Source: Limimaricola cinnabarinus
Lineage (GTDB): Bacteria > Pseudomonadota > Alphaproteobacteria > Rhodobacterales > Rhodobacteraceae
Direction of reading: 5' to 3'
DNA length: 64,000 nucleotides
NCBI RefSeq assembly: GCF_002723615.1
Contig: NZ_KZ304964.1
Coordinates: 1 to 64,000 of the forward strand
Positions 62,901 to 64,000 of the stretch are shown piece after piece. The notes under the pieces were generated by a model, which was not told where the DNA came from, ran no database searches, and worked only from the letters and a program-made list of their open reading frames with translations. Within the stretch, counting starts at the first letter, position 1, and every line of letters begins with the position of its first letter. The position numbers were made by a program, and so were the translations under genes.

Positions 62901-64000
62901 ATGACACGGATATTCAAGACGGCGCTGGCGGCGCTGTGGCTGACGCTCGGGGCCGTCGCCGCGCAGGCAGGGCCGGTGCAGGATCTTCTGCAAGAGCAGG
63001 GCGATCTGATCGAGCAAAGCTCGCGCCGCACCATTCAGCCCGCGATCGAGGCCATCGTCGCCAGCGGCCTGCCACGGGTGCAGCCGGTGCTTCAGGCCTG
63101 GCAGGACAAGGCGCTCTGGCGCGACGGCGAGGGGCGCTTCTGGCGGGTGATCGAGGAGGGCGGGGCCGAAATCCTTGTCGATGTCGACACCGGCGAGAGG
63201 ATCGGCCCGGCAGAGACCGACGCCATGGCACAGATCAAGCCCAACAGCGGCATCCGCGCGCTCATCGGCACGGCGCTGGTGCAGTTCCAGCTCAGCGATC
63301 CCGACCCGGCGCGGCGCCGCGAGGCGCTGGTGTCGATCTCGCGCGATCCCGAGCCCGAGCTGCTGGCCCCGCTGCGCGCCGCGATCGAGACCGAGACCGA
63401 CGCCGACCTGCACGCCCGCAAGATCCGGCTCGAGCGGCTCCTCACCATGCGCTTCGGCACGGATGAGGCCGGGCGTGTCGCCGCGATCGAGGCGCTGTCG
63501 ACCGATACCGCCGTCGAGACGCGCGCCGCGCTCAACCCGCTCTTGACGACGCGCCTCGCCGTGGTGCCCGCGGGCGCCACGCCCGAGGGCAACCTCGCCC
63601 GCGCGCTGCAGCCTGGCGGCGAAGAGCTTTCGATCACCGCCGCCTATGCGCGGCTGGTCGACGCGGGGCTGGCACCCGCCCGCCCTAGCGCGGCCGATAT
63701 CCGCGCGGCGCTAGAGGCCCACCGCGAGGGCGGCCGGGTCGGCGGTGTGGCGCTGGAGACGCTCGGCGATCCGGCGGCGCGCGCGCGGGCCTATGACGCG
63801 CTGGCGCGCGAGGGCCTCGTACCGCCGCGCGTCGAGGAGAGCGACGTGGCGGCGATGCTCGGGGCGCATGATTTCTTCGACGTCTATGCCGAGCCTTCGG
63901 CCGCCGTCACCGACGCCGCCCGCGCCGCGATCACCTCGATCGGCATTCGTGTCGGCGCGCTGCAGGGTGTCGACATCGGGCTCGACGCGCTGTCGCTGGC
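62901..64000 (+). CDS. urtB: Urea ABC transporter permease UrtB, N-terminal part, cut by window end
   Basis: The ATG at 62901 begins MTRIFKTALAALWLTLGAVA, a signal-like segment, followed by a long soluble region with repeated helical units and the RxIGPAETDAMAQIKPN-type stretch typical of UrtB N-terminal domains. The frame is open to the window end (366 codons). The membrane permease domain starts only at the very end (ITSIGIRVGALQGVDIGLDALSLA). It forms the urea channel with UrtC. Later urt genes would be outside the window. Confidence 0.9.
   Translation, partial: MTRIFKTALAALWLTLGAVAAQAGPVQDLLQEQGDLIEQSSRRTIQPAIEAIVASGLPRVQPVLQAWQDKALWRDGEGRFWRVIEEGGAEILVDVDTGERIGPAETDAMAQIKPNSGIRALIGTALVQFQLSDPDPARRREALVSISRDPEPELLAPLRAAIETETDADLHARKIRLERLLTMRFGTDEAGRVAAIEALSTDTAVETRAALNPLLTTRLAVVPAGATPEGNLARALQPGGEELSITAAYARLVDAGLAPARPSAADIRAALEAHREGGRVGGVALETLGDPAARARAYDALAREGLVPPRVEESDVAAMLGAHDFFDVYAEPSAAVTDAARAAITSIGIRVGALQGVDIGLDALSL

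Overview
The window is GC-rich (mostly around 65 percent) and its gene content fits a marine-type alphaproteobacterium of the Rhodobacteraceae: a TauABC/CuyA sulfonate block, an frc-type sugar transporter under a ROK regulator, ureDABCEFG followed by urt genes, and a plasmid-style rep-parA-parB set. It is most likely part of a large plasmid or chromid. The species cannot be fixed from the sequence alone.

Layout. 1-6.6 kb is an accessory stretch: a partial ORF at the window edge, hypothetical genes, a decayed ABC-2 permease, a dense GTAAC repeat field around a TA/GA tract, and a serine recombinase cassette that ends inside a truncated LysR gene. 7.0-13.4 kb is a sugar block: a FucP-type symporter, a ROK regulator and a divergent frcBCA-like ABC transporter, with IS3-type orfA scraps on both sides. 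13.9-17.4 kb holds an AraC regulator, a GMC oxidoreductase and a shikimate-dehydrogenase-like enzyme. A tyrosine-recombinase fragment with a core-type inverted repeat follows at 17.6 kb. 18.0-28.6 kb is a C1/demethylation operon: LysR, a dimethylglycine/sarcosine dehydrogenase homologue, etfB, etfA, folD, purU and a NitT/TauT-family ABC transporter. 29.4-38.6 kb is a sulfonate operon: LysR, cuyA-like cysteate sulfo-lyase, DegT-type aminotransferase, Asp/Glu-type racemase, tauABC, an hpsN/hisD-type dehydrogenase and a YeiH-type putative sulfate/sulfite exporter. 39.2-42.8 kb is the replication/partition module, with two near-identical 20-bp palindromes that are candidate centromere or operator sites. 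42.8-55.6 kb is a mosaic of pseudogenes and IS fragments with several intact genes: a P-loop ATPase, an epimerase-VKOR fusion, a CaCA-type exchanger and a class V aminotransferase. 55.9-64.0 kb is a urea block: a DUF1127 gene, ureG, F, E, C, B, A and D on the minus strand, and urtA and urtB (cut by the window end) on the plus strand.

How the genes may work together. In the sulfonate operon, a TauABC importer, a HisD-fold alcohol dehydrogenase, an amino-acid racemase, a cysteate desulfonating lyase and an oxyanion exporter form a complete import, oxidation, racemisation, desulfonation and export chain. The chain fits an amino-alcohol sulfonate such as D-cysteinolic acid, with taurine-, DHPS- or cysteate-type substrates as alternatives. 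The neighbouring operon couples an FAD demethylase to ETF and passes the C1 unit through FolD and PurU to formate, beside its own TauT-family importer. That suggests an N-methylated substrate, possibly an N-methylated sulfonate. These substrate assignments are inferences from gene families and order.
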